Below, one piece after another: positions 11,846 through 25,328 of a stretch of 64,000 bases of DNA (its first letter is position 1; each line of letters begins with the position of its first letter). Below the pieces are notes generated by a model. That model made no database searches. It was not told the DNA's origin and saw nothing but the letters and a program-made list of their open reading frames with translations. Made by a program: the position numbers and the translations under genes. Source of the DNA: Cyathus striatus (lineage: Eukaryota; Basidiomycota; Agaricomycetes; Agaricales; Nidulariaceae); assembly GCA_025738555.1 (NCBI GenBank), contig JAOVFP010000013.1, positions 248,001 to 312,000 on the forward strand, in the 5' to 3' direction.

Positions 11846-12243
11846 CACCTCAGACAAGGGTGGATCGGATTGCTGTAAATATGGTACAACCCGATTTACT
11901 TAACAATTAGAATAGTTATTAAAATATGTTATCTGACCGATGTGTGAGCAAATCTGGAATATGTGCAAGAATAGGAAAACTGACCGATCCATGCAACACA
12001 TTTACAATAAGATCCGTGACCCCATCCGTTCCTAGGCCAATCGGAAAATTTTCGGAGGCTCGGTTCACATTGCAGAGGTAAAATCGGCACGAAACAATTG
12101 GAACAATAAGCAGATGTATTACCCAATTTAGAATTTTCTAATGCATCTGACACATTACATATTTTATGGCATATTCTAATTGTTACAAAAATCGGGATGT
12201 ACCACCATATTTACATGAACCCGATTTAGGCCTGTCTGAGGTG
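11846..12243. mobile_element. Second, unrelated MITE with ~100-bp inverted arms
   Basis: The left end CACCTCAGACA and right end TGTCTGAGGTG are exact inverted termini; similarity extends about 100 bp inward (TGTAAATATGG, AACAATTAGAATA). A 3-bp ACT duplication flanks it (11843-11845, 12244-12246). A CAC-type terminus with a 3-bp duplication resembles CACTA/EnSpm-derived MITEs, though the terminus is CACCT rather than CACTA. No ORF of interest. The following interval 12247-13019 shows nothing recognisable. Confidence 0.8.
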
Positions 12244-13019
12244 ACTATCTCTTTCTTATCACTGGGTAAAGTTTCCTGTCCCATACTGAAGTTTGAAGCC
12301 CTCATTCCACGAAGCCCGCTATACAGGCCCTAGCGTATCTTACTTACTACTCGGTATAGTTACACTATACTTGTAGTTTATCTATGAGCCCATACTTAAG
12401 TATTCGGTGGTGGGGCTGACACGAGTTCGTGCTATGTTTAGGCACGTCATCTTGCCCACGCATTTGCAAGCCACGTACAAAATCCAAATAGCAATCATTC
12501 TGTGCATTTGCGACACTCCACCGCAACCCCAATGGCGACAATTCGAATAGGTTCCTCAGAAAGCCATAGGGTCCCATACGGTGAAAAATTGCTAGGAGTT
12601 TCGGATGTCCACCAATGTTCTATGTGTCGTTACAGATTTGACTGTCTATCTCCCTTTAAGAGAAGGAAATTCATGCTGCATAAGAATGTCACTTTGAAAT
12701 GGCAGCGCGAATAATGCCTCCTGGTAGCACTACATTGTTACTGTACATCCCTCTGGTTCTTGAAGTTTGAGTGGTTTGGGACATCTGCAACCCCTTCGAG
12801 GATATTAGATCCCATATTGAACCAACTTTACAATCAGTCTCCTTCCCAGACACTATGAGATGTCTCGATTCTAGAGAATAAGTACTATCGTTCGGGTCTA
12901 ATTAAGTTAGCACAATCGTGTTATTTATACTACATCCAAAGCCACATAAAAATCCTTCATCGCAACAGCAGAACAACTTATCAAATACCATTAATCCTCC
13001 TTCCAACCCTTTCACGCCC

Positions 13020-15197
13020 TCACGCGGCAGCCCGCCTAACAAACCGAAGAGGAACCTTCCCAACCCCAAGCGTCACAAGCGCACTACACTTCGAAACACC
13101 TTCAAACCACTGATCCACACTCTCGCCTTTACTCAACAACGGCACGACTTTCCACTCTCGTAGTACCATAGTTGTGAACCCAACGGCTTCGGTTAAAGCG
13201 AATTTCCGACCTATGCAAGCTCTTGGTCCTATATTGTTACAGGTAAATAAGAAAGGAAAGGAAAAGGAAGAAGTAGAGCGAATATACCAATTCCAAAACC
13301 GGGCATAGCTTCCGATTCGTTGGACACATCGTACCACCTCGATGCTTTGTAGACTTCTGGTTCATCAAAGTATCGTGGGTTTTGGTCTACAACCTATCAG
13401 CTGGGTGCAAAGATGATATATTAAGGAAGGGACGTACGAATTCCAACCATGTCAACGACCATCTGTGTATCTTTATGGACCGCAATGGGGGTACACTCAT
13501 CCCTATCAAGGGACAGAGGGACATTAAGTACTGTATCCTCTTTCGCTTCTCGTATCGTGATATACGCAGTTGCTACAGCCTCCTCAGTAACACTCACGAA
13601 ATCAAAAGTTGAACATACGGAACATTCGGAGAGCTTCATAGAATGCGCCTTGGACTTTGTTAAGTTTCGAGTAGTCGTCAATAGTCTATGCACAGGAATT
13701 GAGTTATGATATGATCGTTGAAGAGGAAGACATACAGGATCACGGTCGGTGCCAACAACCGACATAATTTGATCCACCACTTCTTGTTGCTGATCTGGGT
13801 ACCTGGCGAGGCAAGCCAGCGTCGCAGCTAACGTGTGAGCTGTAGTCTCTGTGGCACATCTGTTAATCAAGGGTAAACATTTACCGCAAGAGGCGCAGTA
13901 CGAACCGTGTCCCGCAAACAACATCAAAAACACATCGCTAATCTGTCGAAAGGTTTCAATCCTGCTCGTTGTACGACTCGGATGGAAAGAGACGCACCAG
14001 CTCGACATAGTTCAACTTGAGCTTTGAATCCTCCTCTGCCTGGTTGGCCCGGACAAGCATACTAAAAATATCATCACCCAACTGGCTATTCATCACCTCT
14101 GACTCCTTCTCCGCGACTTTGTTATCCATGAACTTGCGAATCTCTGCAATGCATATGTTGAGCTCTTTAAACCTACACAATACCTCTATCAGAATTCACT
14201 ACATATGCCATTAAAGTAACAGGACGTACTTCGCAAGCGGAAGATCCAATACCTTCTGCGGCAAGTTCAGAATCTGGATATTATCGATGAAAAACCGCAT
14301 CGCCTCCGTAAACGGCACGTTCCCATCGACAGGGGTTGCATGTTCCCCCCAGTTGAATGGGAAATCGAACCCGCAGCGTCCGATGATGTAGAATGCGAAT
14401 TTGAACGTGATTTGTTGTACTGCTGGCAAGTCGACAACTTTTTGGTCTTCAAAACCTTCAGCTGTGAGCATTTGTCTGTAGAGCTCGAGAGATTGTGACC
14501 AGACTAGTTCGTAGCTGATCACTCCAGTAAGTAAAAATGTGTTGAAGTTCAAGGGAAGAATGTTACAGCTTTTGAGAGAAAGCAGGGCCTACAATGCGTC
14601 TGTGCTTTCGCCATAGTTCGCCTTCAGAAATCAAGAGGTTTGGGCCCCAGTAGCTGTGATTAGGTCCTGTCGTCAAGATTGGCAACACTTTAGAAGAAAG
14701 TACGTACCCCATTGGACCTTGTCCCTCCATCCCCATCTTTCCAAAAGCCGACTTATTCGAACCAGCATTAATTTGCCTAGCTACCTCCCAGTTGGATGTA
14801 AAGATTGCAGGGCGGCCCATGAAGAAAGGCACCATGGAGATTGTGTCGCTCCCGAATTTCCTGTACACTACACAAATCTAATTAGCTTCGACGACAACGA
14901 TGGAAAGTGCTGACTTTAAGCTCACTAGACCATCTCCAATGCCACACCCCCTCAATACCTGGATTCCACCAAGAAGTGTTGAACATTCCTCCTGGAAATG
15001 CGTATGCTTGAAAGGGAATTCTGAATCCGGGGAGGTTTCCCGTCGCCTATCATCAAAGGGGTATTGCCAATGACAAATCTTGCAGGAAGGCTACGAGCTA
15101 GAAGACGTACGCGTATGCCATTGTACAACTTTCGTACCCTTGAGAGAACGAAAGTCACCAGGATAGCAAGGAGGATGTTCCAAATGGTGGGTTCCAT
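13020..15197 (-). CDS. Cytochrome P450 monooxygenase 2 (tandem paralog)
   Basis: Starts MEPTIWNILLAILVTFVLSR (membrane anchor; ATG at 15197), then ATGNLPGFRIPFQAYAFPGG. Blocks in order: YRKFGSDTISMVPFFMGRPA, ELWRKHRRIVGPAFSQKL (C-helix), an I-helix AGH/ETTAHTLAATLACLARYP split by an intron (about 13850-13915), K-helix YEALRM, ITIREAKEDTVLNVPLSL and a heme loop IPGFGI/GPRACIGRKFAL with the axial Cys. It ends RFVRRAAA. Block for block it matches the P450 at 8414-10615, including intron positions, so it is its tandem paralog. It is intact by eye, about 520 residues after splicing. Substrate unknown. Confidence 0.92.
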
Positions 15198-17953
15198 CGC
15201 GCTGGTGGTTGTGGGAGTCGATGGGAGAGGCGGGAAACAATGGTGCCTTTAGGGTTAACCTATACATAACTGCCTTGTTGTGACAAGTATCTATGACAGG
15301 AGGCGTCAAATGACACATTGAATGCAGGGCAATCAACGGCAACTACATACTCCTGAAATCAATAAGAAAAAACATAAATAAAGTAATGTCACGTGAGTTC
15401 ATATGATATAACTAATAATTTATTTACGTAAATTTGAAGTCTCTTTCCACAGCAACACAGATGGAGATATAACTTTTGACAGCCCTCTATTGCAACGTTT
15501 AATGAGTATTAGTTCTAACGTTGGCTATTTCAGTATTGACCTTATAAATTATAGTGGCAATGAAGCATCACAGTCTGTTACATCAATGAGAACGCCACAG
15601 GCTGATCATGCTATAATTGATCAAAATAATGTGGGTTTTTGGCACCAAAGATGTATATAATACATTGCTACCCGTGTTCGGTGGTAAAATCGCTACGAAC
15701 ATCATGCTCATGCACCGGTGTCTGAGTAAGTACTTAACGTGAAATGGACTTCATGGGGAAACTAAACGATGACGGGCATGTTATAAATATTTACAGTTTA
15801 CTTATAATTATTTAATTATAGTTGGGACGTAACTAAGTTCCTATTCTCGTACGCGCCCAAGCACATAACACCGCTACCTGTTTGAAAGTCTTCGAATTTT
15901 CTATCTGCAGTAAGTAAATGTTTCGCAACAAGGTCCATTTCACTAATGTCCACTAGGGTCCTCAAAAGCTTGTCAAAAGCTAAACACCATTTTATTCTTA
16001 GCATTATCGGGATACGACGGCCTGATGACCCTATTAATCTAATCTATGTAATGTGATTATTTATATAATACATTGGATTGTTTTATCGGCAATCTCTACA
16101 TCATCTTGGGCTTCTCTTTCAGTCGACGTATCTATTTATATGAATGGGGAAGCAGAATCGGAGAAATGTGGGCATTGGTGCAGGAACCCCGGCTTCGAAT
16201 TAAATACGACTTAGCGAACATGATCTATTTATTTGTCAATCTTACAGAATTGAACGATCCACGCAGACAACACGAATAAGTAACCCAATTGGCTGCCATA
16301 AAATCTGAAGATTCAACATGTGCAGCAGGTGTTGTCAATGAGGGTACTCTATTCTTCCAGCGGGTATTGATGATCAGCGTATAATCAAAGAGTCGAAACC
16401 TGTCGGTTGCATGTCGGATACAAATCCTGTGACGCGAAATAACGAAACCAAACTTCTTATTCAATTAAAGTCACCAAAAGGAGTCCTTACTCTGCCACAG
16501 TCTACAACCTAATCTGCTAGGAATATGAATAATTGGACTAATAAACGCATCATTCTTAGCCGTCAACATTGCCATATGATATGTACATACTTACTACGTG
16601 GTGCGAATGGGGCGTCACATGGATAACACCATGAGAGCGAAGATGACCAGTGTTAGATAATTTTGCTACTGAGAAATCGATTCCATAGTATCTTTAAGTA
16701 AACTATCAACAAATAGTACCAATTCTAACTATTCGCTAGTAATACGAACGTGAGTAACGTGTCGCACTATAGGGTACAATCCTAGGACGGGATAATACGG
16801 TCTACTAGTAGTGATCCTAGATAATTCATTCTACGTATAATTCAAGGGCTCGTCACAGCATATTTTTACTTATGTTATATAAAAATCGGAGATCAGACCA
16901 CTTCGTGGAACGAGTGCTTTGTAAATTCATTTATGAGTCTTATAGAGATTATCTGCTGAATTCACAGTTGAATTCACAGTAGAATAGTTCATATGCAGCA
17001 GCAAACCAGTCTTCAAATCTCTGTTTTAATATTCAACCACTCTGGTGCAATGGGAGATTGGCATCTCTGGCTCATAAAACGTATATTCCTCAAACCACCA
17101 AAAATCACCTTCCGAGTATGCTGTATGTGAATCAGCAACAGATTAAAACAACTATTGTTGAGTTAGGACAGCGCGCAACATACGTACATTACCATTAACA
17201 CGATCAGATTGGATGCGTGTAAAGCTAGTGCAAAGGGAGTCAGTGAAAGAGAAAAGGATGTGCTTGAGAAAAAGCAGTACTCAATATCCGAGGGATTCGC
17301 GGTAATTCGGATTGGCTTCCGGAACCATGGAGCAATCTTGAGGAAAATTTGTACGCTCATATACGGCGTTTCGTACCATACGTTATGGTTCTCATATTTT
17401 CAGACTTCGGTAAATACTTTTGCGAGAGTGTATCATTGGCCCACACCTTCCGTTTCATTGTGTTCCTTTGGGAGACATGCCATTTTGACTCCCGTCTATT
17501 CTTAGTACGGCATATATCGGCCCAATGATCCTACAGTGTAGTTGATCAATTCTAAGTGATCATTACCCCACGGTTCTGACCTTTCTACGCCATTTTCAGT
17601 AGCCGTCGGACCACCATATCAGGAAAGAAAAACGGCGAATCCTTAGATGGCCTAGTACTACTGATCCTTCATGTTTTGTAATTTTTAATTTTCTGTTTCG
17701 CCGATTTTCTCTCTGCCTTGATCGCCTACTTATGTTGTACGTCACTGTCGGATAAACGTGCTCTGTGATTACTGCGGAATAGGAAATATGTTGATTCCAT
17801 GGAACTAAGCATAGCATTTATCGGAATCTCTGTGCTAACGCGTGCATGACCGTTAGTGATCTAAAACGCTTCGATTGCAATGTTTTCATAGTTTAAAGAT
17901 TGTTATTCTCGAAGCTCGCGTGGCTAAAGAAGCCAAAACGGAGGTACATGGGC
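15198..17953. other. Spacer without recognisable genes
   Basis: A/T-rich, with only short scattered frames. The - strand frame at 15816-16004 (KWCLAFDKLLRTLVDISEMD) and the + frame at 17209-17400 look somewhat protein-like and could be exon relics, but I cannot tie either to a family or a gene model. Confidence 0.5.
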
Positions 17954-17962
17954 TTTAGATAT

Positions 17963-20900
17963 GGGGGTCACCAATCCCTATATGGCGCGGAGTGTGACGT
18001 CACACAGTGTGACACAAAGCGTCCTAAATCTTGTCCCAAGTAGAAATTGACATAGCAAACCCAAATCTTGGTTGTTTTTCATCATTTTTTTTGTGCTATA
18101 ATACTATATTACATCTAAAGAATGCATACAACTATGTATTATAGGTACAACATATAAATTAATTAGGAAATACACTGCTCATTGCTCATCATCCCATTCA
18201 CTATTGTTATCCTCATCAAACAACTTATCAAACTCTTCCCCAGAGCCTTGGTCACCATTTGTGCTGCTTATAGTGATGTTCCAATCTCCTGATGTATGAA
18301 GATCAATATCTGCTTGAAGGGCAACTCTCAGTTCAGGCAAATTTGCACTTAATTTTACTGCAAGTGCATGTTTACCCTTCAAACTTCTGTACTTTCTCAC
18401 TTGATCCTTTACATCATCTTTCTTCATCTTCATTATTTTATTTTTATCCAAAATAAGTTGAAGAGAAGCAACTCTTTTTCAGCCTCCTTAGCACCATTTA
18501 TATCTTTTTCTATCTTCTTTCTTATATTTTCTTCTTTTCTCTTTTCAGAATACTGTATAATAGCTTGTTCCAATTTTCTCTCCTCTCCAAATGTTTTTTG
18601 AGCTTTCTTTCTTATATGTTTGTAGTCTTTCTCCTTAAAGTATTTTGTCATAAATGCATGTGTATTATTGTGATGGTACATGGCTTGTGCATTGTATTGA
18701 AGCAGAGTTAATTGTGGTTGCTGGTGCATAAGAATTCTAAATGCACCCAGTGCCCCCTCATTCACATCATTTGTGGGTGATAGCCATGCCAGATCCCTCT
18801 CTTCTTCACTTGCTTCATCAATCAGCCCTCCTGGTGCAAATTCTGATATAAATTGGTTCCATGTTTTTAATGCACCTTTCAGAAATTCAACTAAATATGG
18901 GTGTAGATGAAGTAACTCTGATTTTATTTTTAAGATAGCATTTATAGCTTCAGGAGATTACCATGGTTTTCTATCAAATACTCCTGTTTCATATGTTGCA
19001 TTATCACCAATAACAAACTCAGGATCTTCAATGAGTCTATTAATGAAATGAGAGACATCTTTATGAAGTGGACCAAGATTAAGCATATTCTCCTTATTAG
19101 CTGCAGCAGCTCATACAGCTTGAACATATGGCTGGCTGACTGCTTGTCCATAGATTGCTAATGCTGCAAGCTCTGTTTTGGTGGCAGAACACTGAAGGGC
19201 CTTATGCAAATTATACTCCATATGACTGAAACACATGTTATTTTTATTGTCATGTGAAAACTCAAGGAACTCAATAAATTTTTCCAAATGGATAATGAGA
19301 ACTGCTGCAGCTTCACAATATGATCCAAATTGATTATTGGATGTATCTGGAAATGTAAAACTTCCAGGCTTCACATTTTCATTCCACCACCAACTGAATT
19401 TCTTATGATAACCTTTTTTATCATCTTTATTGTTAAAAATAGCTCCAGCAAGTGCAGCTGCTTTTATAGCACCTCCTACAGTAGTTGAAATTGCATCCTT
19501 CTGTGACTTTGTTAGATTTTGATTATCAAATTGTATATCTTGAATGACTGAATCATTTGCTCGGTTTGGTAGTAATACAGGAGGTTGAACATTATTATCT
19601 TTCCAGTATGATGAAGGATGAGTATAACCACCATGAACACTATTCATATCCTTATGGCAGCCACATCCTGCCCAGATGAATAACTTCATTATAGATTTTT
19701 CATGATCTGGTAATTTTTCATATAAATCTTTTCCAAGAGACTTTGTAAGTTCCTCCATCATTATAGCTTCTAATTCATTTCTTTCACTATTATCTAAGCT
19801 GTTCCATTTTGTTATTCCACCTGCAGATTTTATCATTTTCTTGTGTGCTTTTAAATATTCAGGTTCAAGTTCAATATTTGAAATGTCCTCCATTGCTTTA
19901 GTTCCCAATGTTTTATCAACTGCATCACATTTTCGCTGTTTAAATATCTCTGCATCTCTTTTTTCTTTTGCACAGTGATCACTATGCATACCTACAAGCT
20001 TGTGATATAGATTAATAAGTACCAGAAGCTCTCCAGTTTCTTCTCCAAGTGGACTATCATTGTAGGCAAGTGCAAGACTTTCAAGAATTACTTCCCAGTC
20101 TTTAATAGCCTCTGAGCTAGAACCATTCAGTGATGGTCTAATTCCAACAGACCATGTTGCAATATTAGTTTTTTCAGAGCTTTCACTATTGTAATCTTCA
20201 ACTTTGTAGTTAAGATGTCTTGAATTATAGTTAATACCCTTATGTCCAGTTGAATCAGCTGAAATAGTAAAGCCTGTACACATACATAACTATATTTTAT
20301 TCATATGAATTTAAGATCAAAAGTGCTTACCTTGAGTTTGTAGTAGCTCATAACCTAGCTGAATTTGTGCAGCATGAAATCCTTCTGCAATTATCCTTGA
20401 TACTGTGGATTCACTAACATCTCCAACTACTTCAATACCTGCAGTTTTGAAGACCTCTTTTATAATGTCACCTATATGTCCTCTTTTACAGCCTGCTTTA
20501 ACAAGTACATGTATTAAATGGCGGGTATCTTCTGTGTACACCCCTTTATATAACAGTGAATGAGTTAATTTCTTCCTAAGTGCAATTTCTTGAGCTTTAT
20601 TTTGTGTCTTTAATTGTGATATTAACTCCTGTGTTTGTTTTTCAGCATTGAGTTTATTCTTGAGTAATAACACATTTTGTTCAAATGCTTTAAGAGATTT
20701 TGCCAGTTCTTGTTCTAATTTCTTTTTATCATTTTCTAACACTATCATTGAATCCATGGTTGCAGAAATTCAAGCTACCAGCACTTTTATATCAGCTTTC
20801 AATTTTTTTTCTGCAAGCTCTGAGATTTTAAGATTATCTTTCAATTTTTCTCTTGTGGTAATAAGCCTTTGTTTTGTATGCCTTTCATTTCTAAGGCTTT

Positions 20901-21942
20901 TGTACAATTCAGATGCTTTATTTGCTGCAGAGTCTTTAGCCATTTTCAGTTCTTCAATAGTTTTATCCTTTCTATTGCATATTTTAATTTGTTCTTTAAT
21001 TTTAGACTCAAGAGTAACAATCTGGCCCTGAGCAACAGCTAGCAAGTTCTTGATATTGACTAATTCTTGTTCTTGTGACTCCAGTTCCAGATTCTGGCTG
21101 GGCCCATCAGATTTATAAATCTTCTTAGAGTTTTGAAGCCTTTCTACATGAGCTAATATTGCTTTTGTTTTTGCCATTTTTACTATGTCCTGTAATTTGC
21201 TAAAATAAGTAATAGATTCAGTGATACACATAAATACTTGCTCAATAATGAAGATTATGCTGAAGAAATGGCTTTGAATCAATAGTTGGTGTGTTTAGAA
21301 TCACTTATTGGAGTGGTGGTTTGAGCTAGAGGTGTGTAGTCGATGAAAGATTAATAAATGAACACCTGGAAGCCATATGTGCGCCACACCTGAAGTGCAT
21401 TGGCTCATTTCCCACGCTTTTTGGCAGAGCAAAACTTGAAACTGCGGCCGTGCAATGGGAACTCAATTTCACAACTCGTGTTAGTGATGAAATGTGATCA
21501 GTTCCATTAGGAGAATAAAACTGTTGAGCCAGAATTTTTAATTTGTGATTGTTACCCCAAAATAATGACATATGACATACCAGATATCATGGTCAGAGAT
21601 TATTTTTCAAAATTCTGGCTCAACAACATTGTTCTATTATGTTTACTGTACAATATTTGTTATTGAAGAAAGTTGAAATATTATGATTCTGACAGCTGGG
21701 GACAGAAATACTGATTTGATGCCTATTTTGGCAGAGAGATTGCACTAATTAGTGATTTTATTATGATATAACTAAATACACAAATATCCATTCAGTAATA
21801 GTAATGATACTATTTGACCGTATATAATACAAGTTATTTGAAGGTAATTAGAGGTTTGTAGCCCGAGATATTCGACTGGGACAATGGAAAAGGGCGTGTG
21901 ATGGCTGTCACGCTAGTGTGACATGCGTGATTGGTGACCCCC
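17963..21942. mobile_element. Element A: autonomous-type GGG-ended DNA transposon (decayed)
   Basis: Terminal inverted repeats GGGGGTCACCAATC (left) and GATTGGTGACCCCC (right). Flanks are TTTAGATAT (17954-17962) and ATTAGATAT (21943-21951), i.e. a 9-bp duplication with one mismatch, or a perfect 8-bp TTAGATAT offset by one base. Just inside both ends are GTGTGAC/GTCACA repeats (left 17991-18015, right 21907-21925). The interior is almost entirely one transposase-like gene on the - strand. The element is more A/T-rich than the P450 genes around it. 3,980 bp. Confidence 0.9.
18179..21177 (-). pseudogene. Transposase-like protein of element A, decayed
   Basis: Starts MAKTKAILAHVERLQ (ATG 21177) with a long coiled coil, then a short helical DNA-binding-like region (KKLTHSLLYKGVYTEDTRHL, VSESTVSRIIAEGFHAAQIQ). 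After an intron (about 20277-20328) comes the candidate catalytic core: first Asp in ISADSTGHKGINY, second in MHSDHCAKEKR, a C-x-x-H motif in WAGCGCHKDMNSVHGGY, LLPNRAN, and a Glu in SPTNDVNEGALGAFR. The gene is broken by in-frame stops (TGA after KVLVA near 20770, TGA after YVQAV near 19111, TAA near 18958) and a frameshift near 18465. It is homologous throughout to the 50424-53648 gene. I do not recognise a named superfamily; role inferred from its position inside the inverted repeats and the D-D-CxxH-E order. Confidence 0.8.
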
Positions 21943-21951
21943 ATTAGATAT

Positions 21952-23372
21952 ATAGCGGGAGCGCTCGATCCCCTTCGCTCCCTCACTGAGACCCGGAACC
22001 TTATTTTCTCCTAGAGAAGATCCGGTACCTTTTGTTCCGATTGAGATTTACTGAAGTGACGTATTCTGCCCTAATTGCTAGAGATCAGATCCCATTCGCT
22101 TAGGAAGCTGAAGGAGGAATTCTCAACTAAAAGCGCCTCCTTCGAGGTATACGGATTTTAATCCGGGTGATGCGGACCCTTGCTTTTTCGGTCTTTCCTC
22201 CGTCTGTTATGGCTATTCCTGCGTTTATCTTATCTACATTATTCTGATAGTACTCATGAACCCATAATCCATGCGTATATATGTCGGCTACTTAGTATCT
22301 CTGAAGGGACATATAATCGTTGAAGCGTCCTCACTCGTAATCCATCAATTGTTGCTTATTTGAGGCATCCTACATGCGAATTACATTGAGCGTGCATAAG
22401 TGGAGTGGAGTGGTTTTTGAACTATTCCTTGTACCCTTGGAAGCTTTGGGAGCTCGGTATGGAGTGGATCCTTGTTGGCTATGCCGAAGTATTACTGAAG
22501 TGATAATTTTACTATCCTGATCGTGCTCATAGGAGCTTGCGATTCAGAGATATCTCTGGGATATTAAGTATACATTAAACATTTTTGTTAGAATTAACAT
22601 TAATATGCCACATACATTTTTACGGAACGTAGCTCAATGAAACGTATTGGCTACTACCACTGTAGTCTTTTCATATATCGTGCTTTATTGTTATTTGCGA
22701 AATCTGTTGCTGTGGGGAATATCGGCTTTTCCCACCTGATCCAGGATTTTCTCCCATGGAGAAATGACGGAGAGATAGTCCATCTTGGCTACGATAGGAA
22801 TCGTTGTGGCCTCTGTAACGCTGAGGAGCGGGCGTACCGGTTACGCCTCTAGCGATTAGACATAACAGTGTTATTTAAAATATCATGATCAAGCCCGATT
22901 CATGGAAAACAGGTGTATGGGCATCATGAGGAAAGTGGTGTAACATCTATTACGTAGAAATAAGGTATTCTTCGGTAGCTCACAGTAGGTGGTAGGTACT
23001 TGAAACCACTTGGTAGTAAATTACACAAGGACACAGGTCCCCATTCACGATACGTTCATATCGCCAATGAGCGAAGTTGACTGAGCGTCATGACCAGTGG
23101 AGCCGAGATCTCACAACTTATCCTATCTCCGTTCTGAAGCGATTAGGCTATGTATCCGGAGCAGTGACAGATTGGCACTTGGAAACAGTGGAACGTCGGT
23201 AGTAATGTCAATTCGAAACTGCAGAAAGTAGGTAATACATGAAATAGATTACGTGAATAATAACGTGATGCAATTCATAGCTATTCGATGCTTTGAAAAC
23301 GTGGGGTAACGTAGGAGATAAGATATGAAATGATTAATACAGCTACAGATAACGAAATAGTGATTATGGGCA
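21952..23372. other. Spacer downstream of P450 3
   Basis: No gene recognised. It contains only short frames. It separates element A from the 3' end of the P450 gene at 23373. Confidence 0.5.
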
Positions 23373-25328
23373 TCAAACCCGAGGTTGAATATCAATATCG
23401 AAAGGCTTAATAGTGCTGTACAAAGAGTTAGTTCCGGCTGGTGCGATAAAATGAAATCAATCATACCTAGTAATGCCGGTAGTAAACTCAATCCGCGTAC
23501 TATCCATCTTGCTTCCGGTCGGAAGCTTGATGTCAAAGTGGGCGAGAATATGAGCCATAGCCAGGAGCATGGTGGTTTCAGCGAAGTGGACACCAGGGCA
23601 GGCACGCTTCCCGAAACCAAATGCAAACTGCTTAGGATCCGGATTGATGTCGTTTTCTTGATTCTCAGAACTGAATCTATCGGGATTGAATTGAAATGGG
23701 TATGGATATATGTCTTCGTCGTGAAGCACAGCCCTGTGCCGTTTCAATTAACATTCATAGGTCATAGCAAGCGCGTAAAACAGTATATTTACCAGACATT
23801 AGGGATGACAGTGGCATCCTTGGGAATTCTGTACCCCTTATATTCGTCGTCCTTGATTACGCGATGAGGCAGAGCTGCTCATTTCGTCAGTAACTCAGCA
23901 ATAAGCTTAATTATAATGACGTACCGATATTCCCAACAGGCGCAAAACGTAGAACTTCCTTCAACACTGCCTGTAAATATAGCATCTTGCCCAAGTTGGA
24001 AGGTTCAAGCGGGAAGCGGTCAATTTCGACCTGAGCGGTGTGTTGTACTGAAGGGAATAACGCCATTAGATGCATGAATGATAGTAGGGCTGACACAGTC
24101 TAGAATGAACTAGTTAAAACGATATCTTAATCAATACAAAATGACATACCGTGTCGCCTGCACCGGCATATAGACCACCTGCACACCATTTGACGATATC
24201 TTCCTCCTCGTCTGAAATCCCAGGATAAAGAAGGCGTGATGTGAATGACTCGGTATAGATCCCCGTGGCCTATGACGATTGATAACGGAAATTAGCATGC
24301 AATCGATTTCAACGGAGTCATGATTATCTGATAGGCATCTGACTCGGGCCCACAGAAACATGCAAGATGAGTAAGTGCTGCTTACAATTTGATCCTTGAC
24401 CCATTGGTGTGGTATGTCTGAAAGATATCTTAACCTTGAGCGCCATTCATGTCCTTGGCGTTTCCACGTCGCGCCTGGGAACCATGCTGGTATAAATCGC
24501 ACTATGAAAGTCATGAATAAGCGTGTTCTAATTAGAGAAATGACGCGACTTACTTATAGGTATGTAATCTACCAGCCACCGTCCGGGCTGCAAGGCAAAG
24601 CTCGAGATCTTGCCGTTCTCATGAGCGACTTTGATAAACGTGTCATCTTCAGTGACAGTGTACCCAAATGCTACTTTCATAATAACACCGGCAGCATTTC
24701 TGATTGCACGATAAGCACTACGACGACGTGAATTCTCAGTACACATACCTCTGGATATGTTTTTCGTATGATTTGGCATCTTGTTTCAGACCATCAACCA
24801 AGTGTCCTACTTCTTCTTCCAGTATCGGCCAGTAATCTCTCGTGGCTCGTACTCCAAGACCATTAGCAATATGCTTCCTATATTGCTTATGCCTTTCGTC
24901 CAAGGAGGAGATATTGAATATGGATTTTCCTCGGTCCAAAATGGTATTAAACATCCAGTTAACGGGCCGATCGGAATAAACGTCGGAACGGTTCTCGAAG
25001 AGAGTACGTATCGAATGTAGATCGTTCAGTATAATGATTCTCCGGTTGTATACCCGGAACGAAATGACTGATTCTATGTTCGGATCGCAATGATTAAGCA
25101 TTGCATCGGTTTAAAATGGAAAGATGGCTTACCACCAAAATCCTTACTCCATGCAAGATATGTTTTCCATGGTTCGACTCTAGGGAGTATATGAGCTACA
25201 CCAGATATTAAAGTCCCTGTTGGGCCTGGGGGTAGTGAAAGATTAACATTAGGTAATAAAAAGTAAATCGAAATGGCAGCGATAAGAAAAAGAGATAGAG
25301 GAACGGAGAGATACATAAACGAATCCAT
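23373..25328 (-). CDS. Cytochrome P450 monooxygenase 3 (CYP64-clan-like)
   Basis: N-terminus MDSFMYLSVPLSLFLIAAIS is a membrane anchor followed by the proline hinge LSLPPGPTG. Blocks: LHSIRTLFENRSDVYSDRPV, ERHKQYRKHIANGLG, FGYTVTEDD, WCAGGLYAGAGDT/TVSALLSF (I-helix), KEVLRFAPVGNIG/LPHRVI (K-helix ExxR), FNPDRF, and a textbook heme loop FAFGFGKRACPGVHFAE. A last small intron (about 23424-23481) joins TGIT to STIKPFDIDIQPRV, stop at 23373-23375. The overall pattern resembles fungal OrdA-type P450s of secondary metabolism (established pattern; substrate not inferable). It is not closely related to the other four P450s in the window. At least seven short introns; no break seen. Confidence 0.92.

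Noticed and set aside
17963..21942. KDZ (Kyakuja-Dileera-Zisupton) or Plavaka transposon
   Set aside because: The motifs I associate with those proteins, such as the D-A-N and Y-D-I-A-C type blocks, are not visible; the order here is SxDxT, DHxA, CxxH, NDxNEG. An HMM search would be needed to exclude a remote link.
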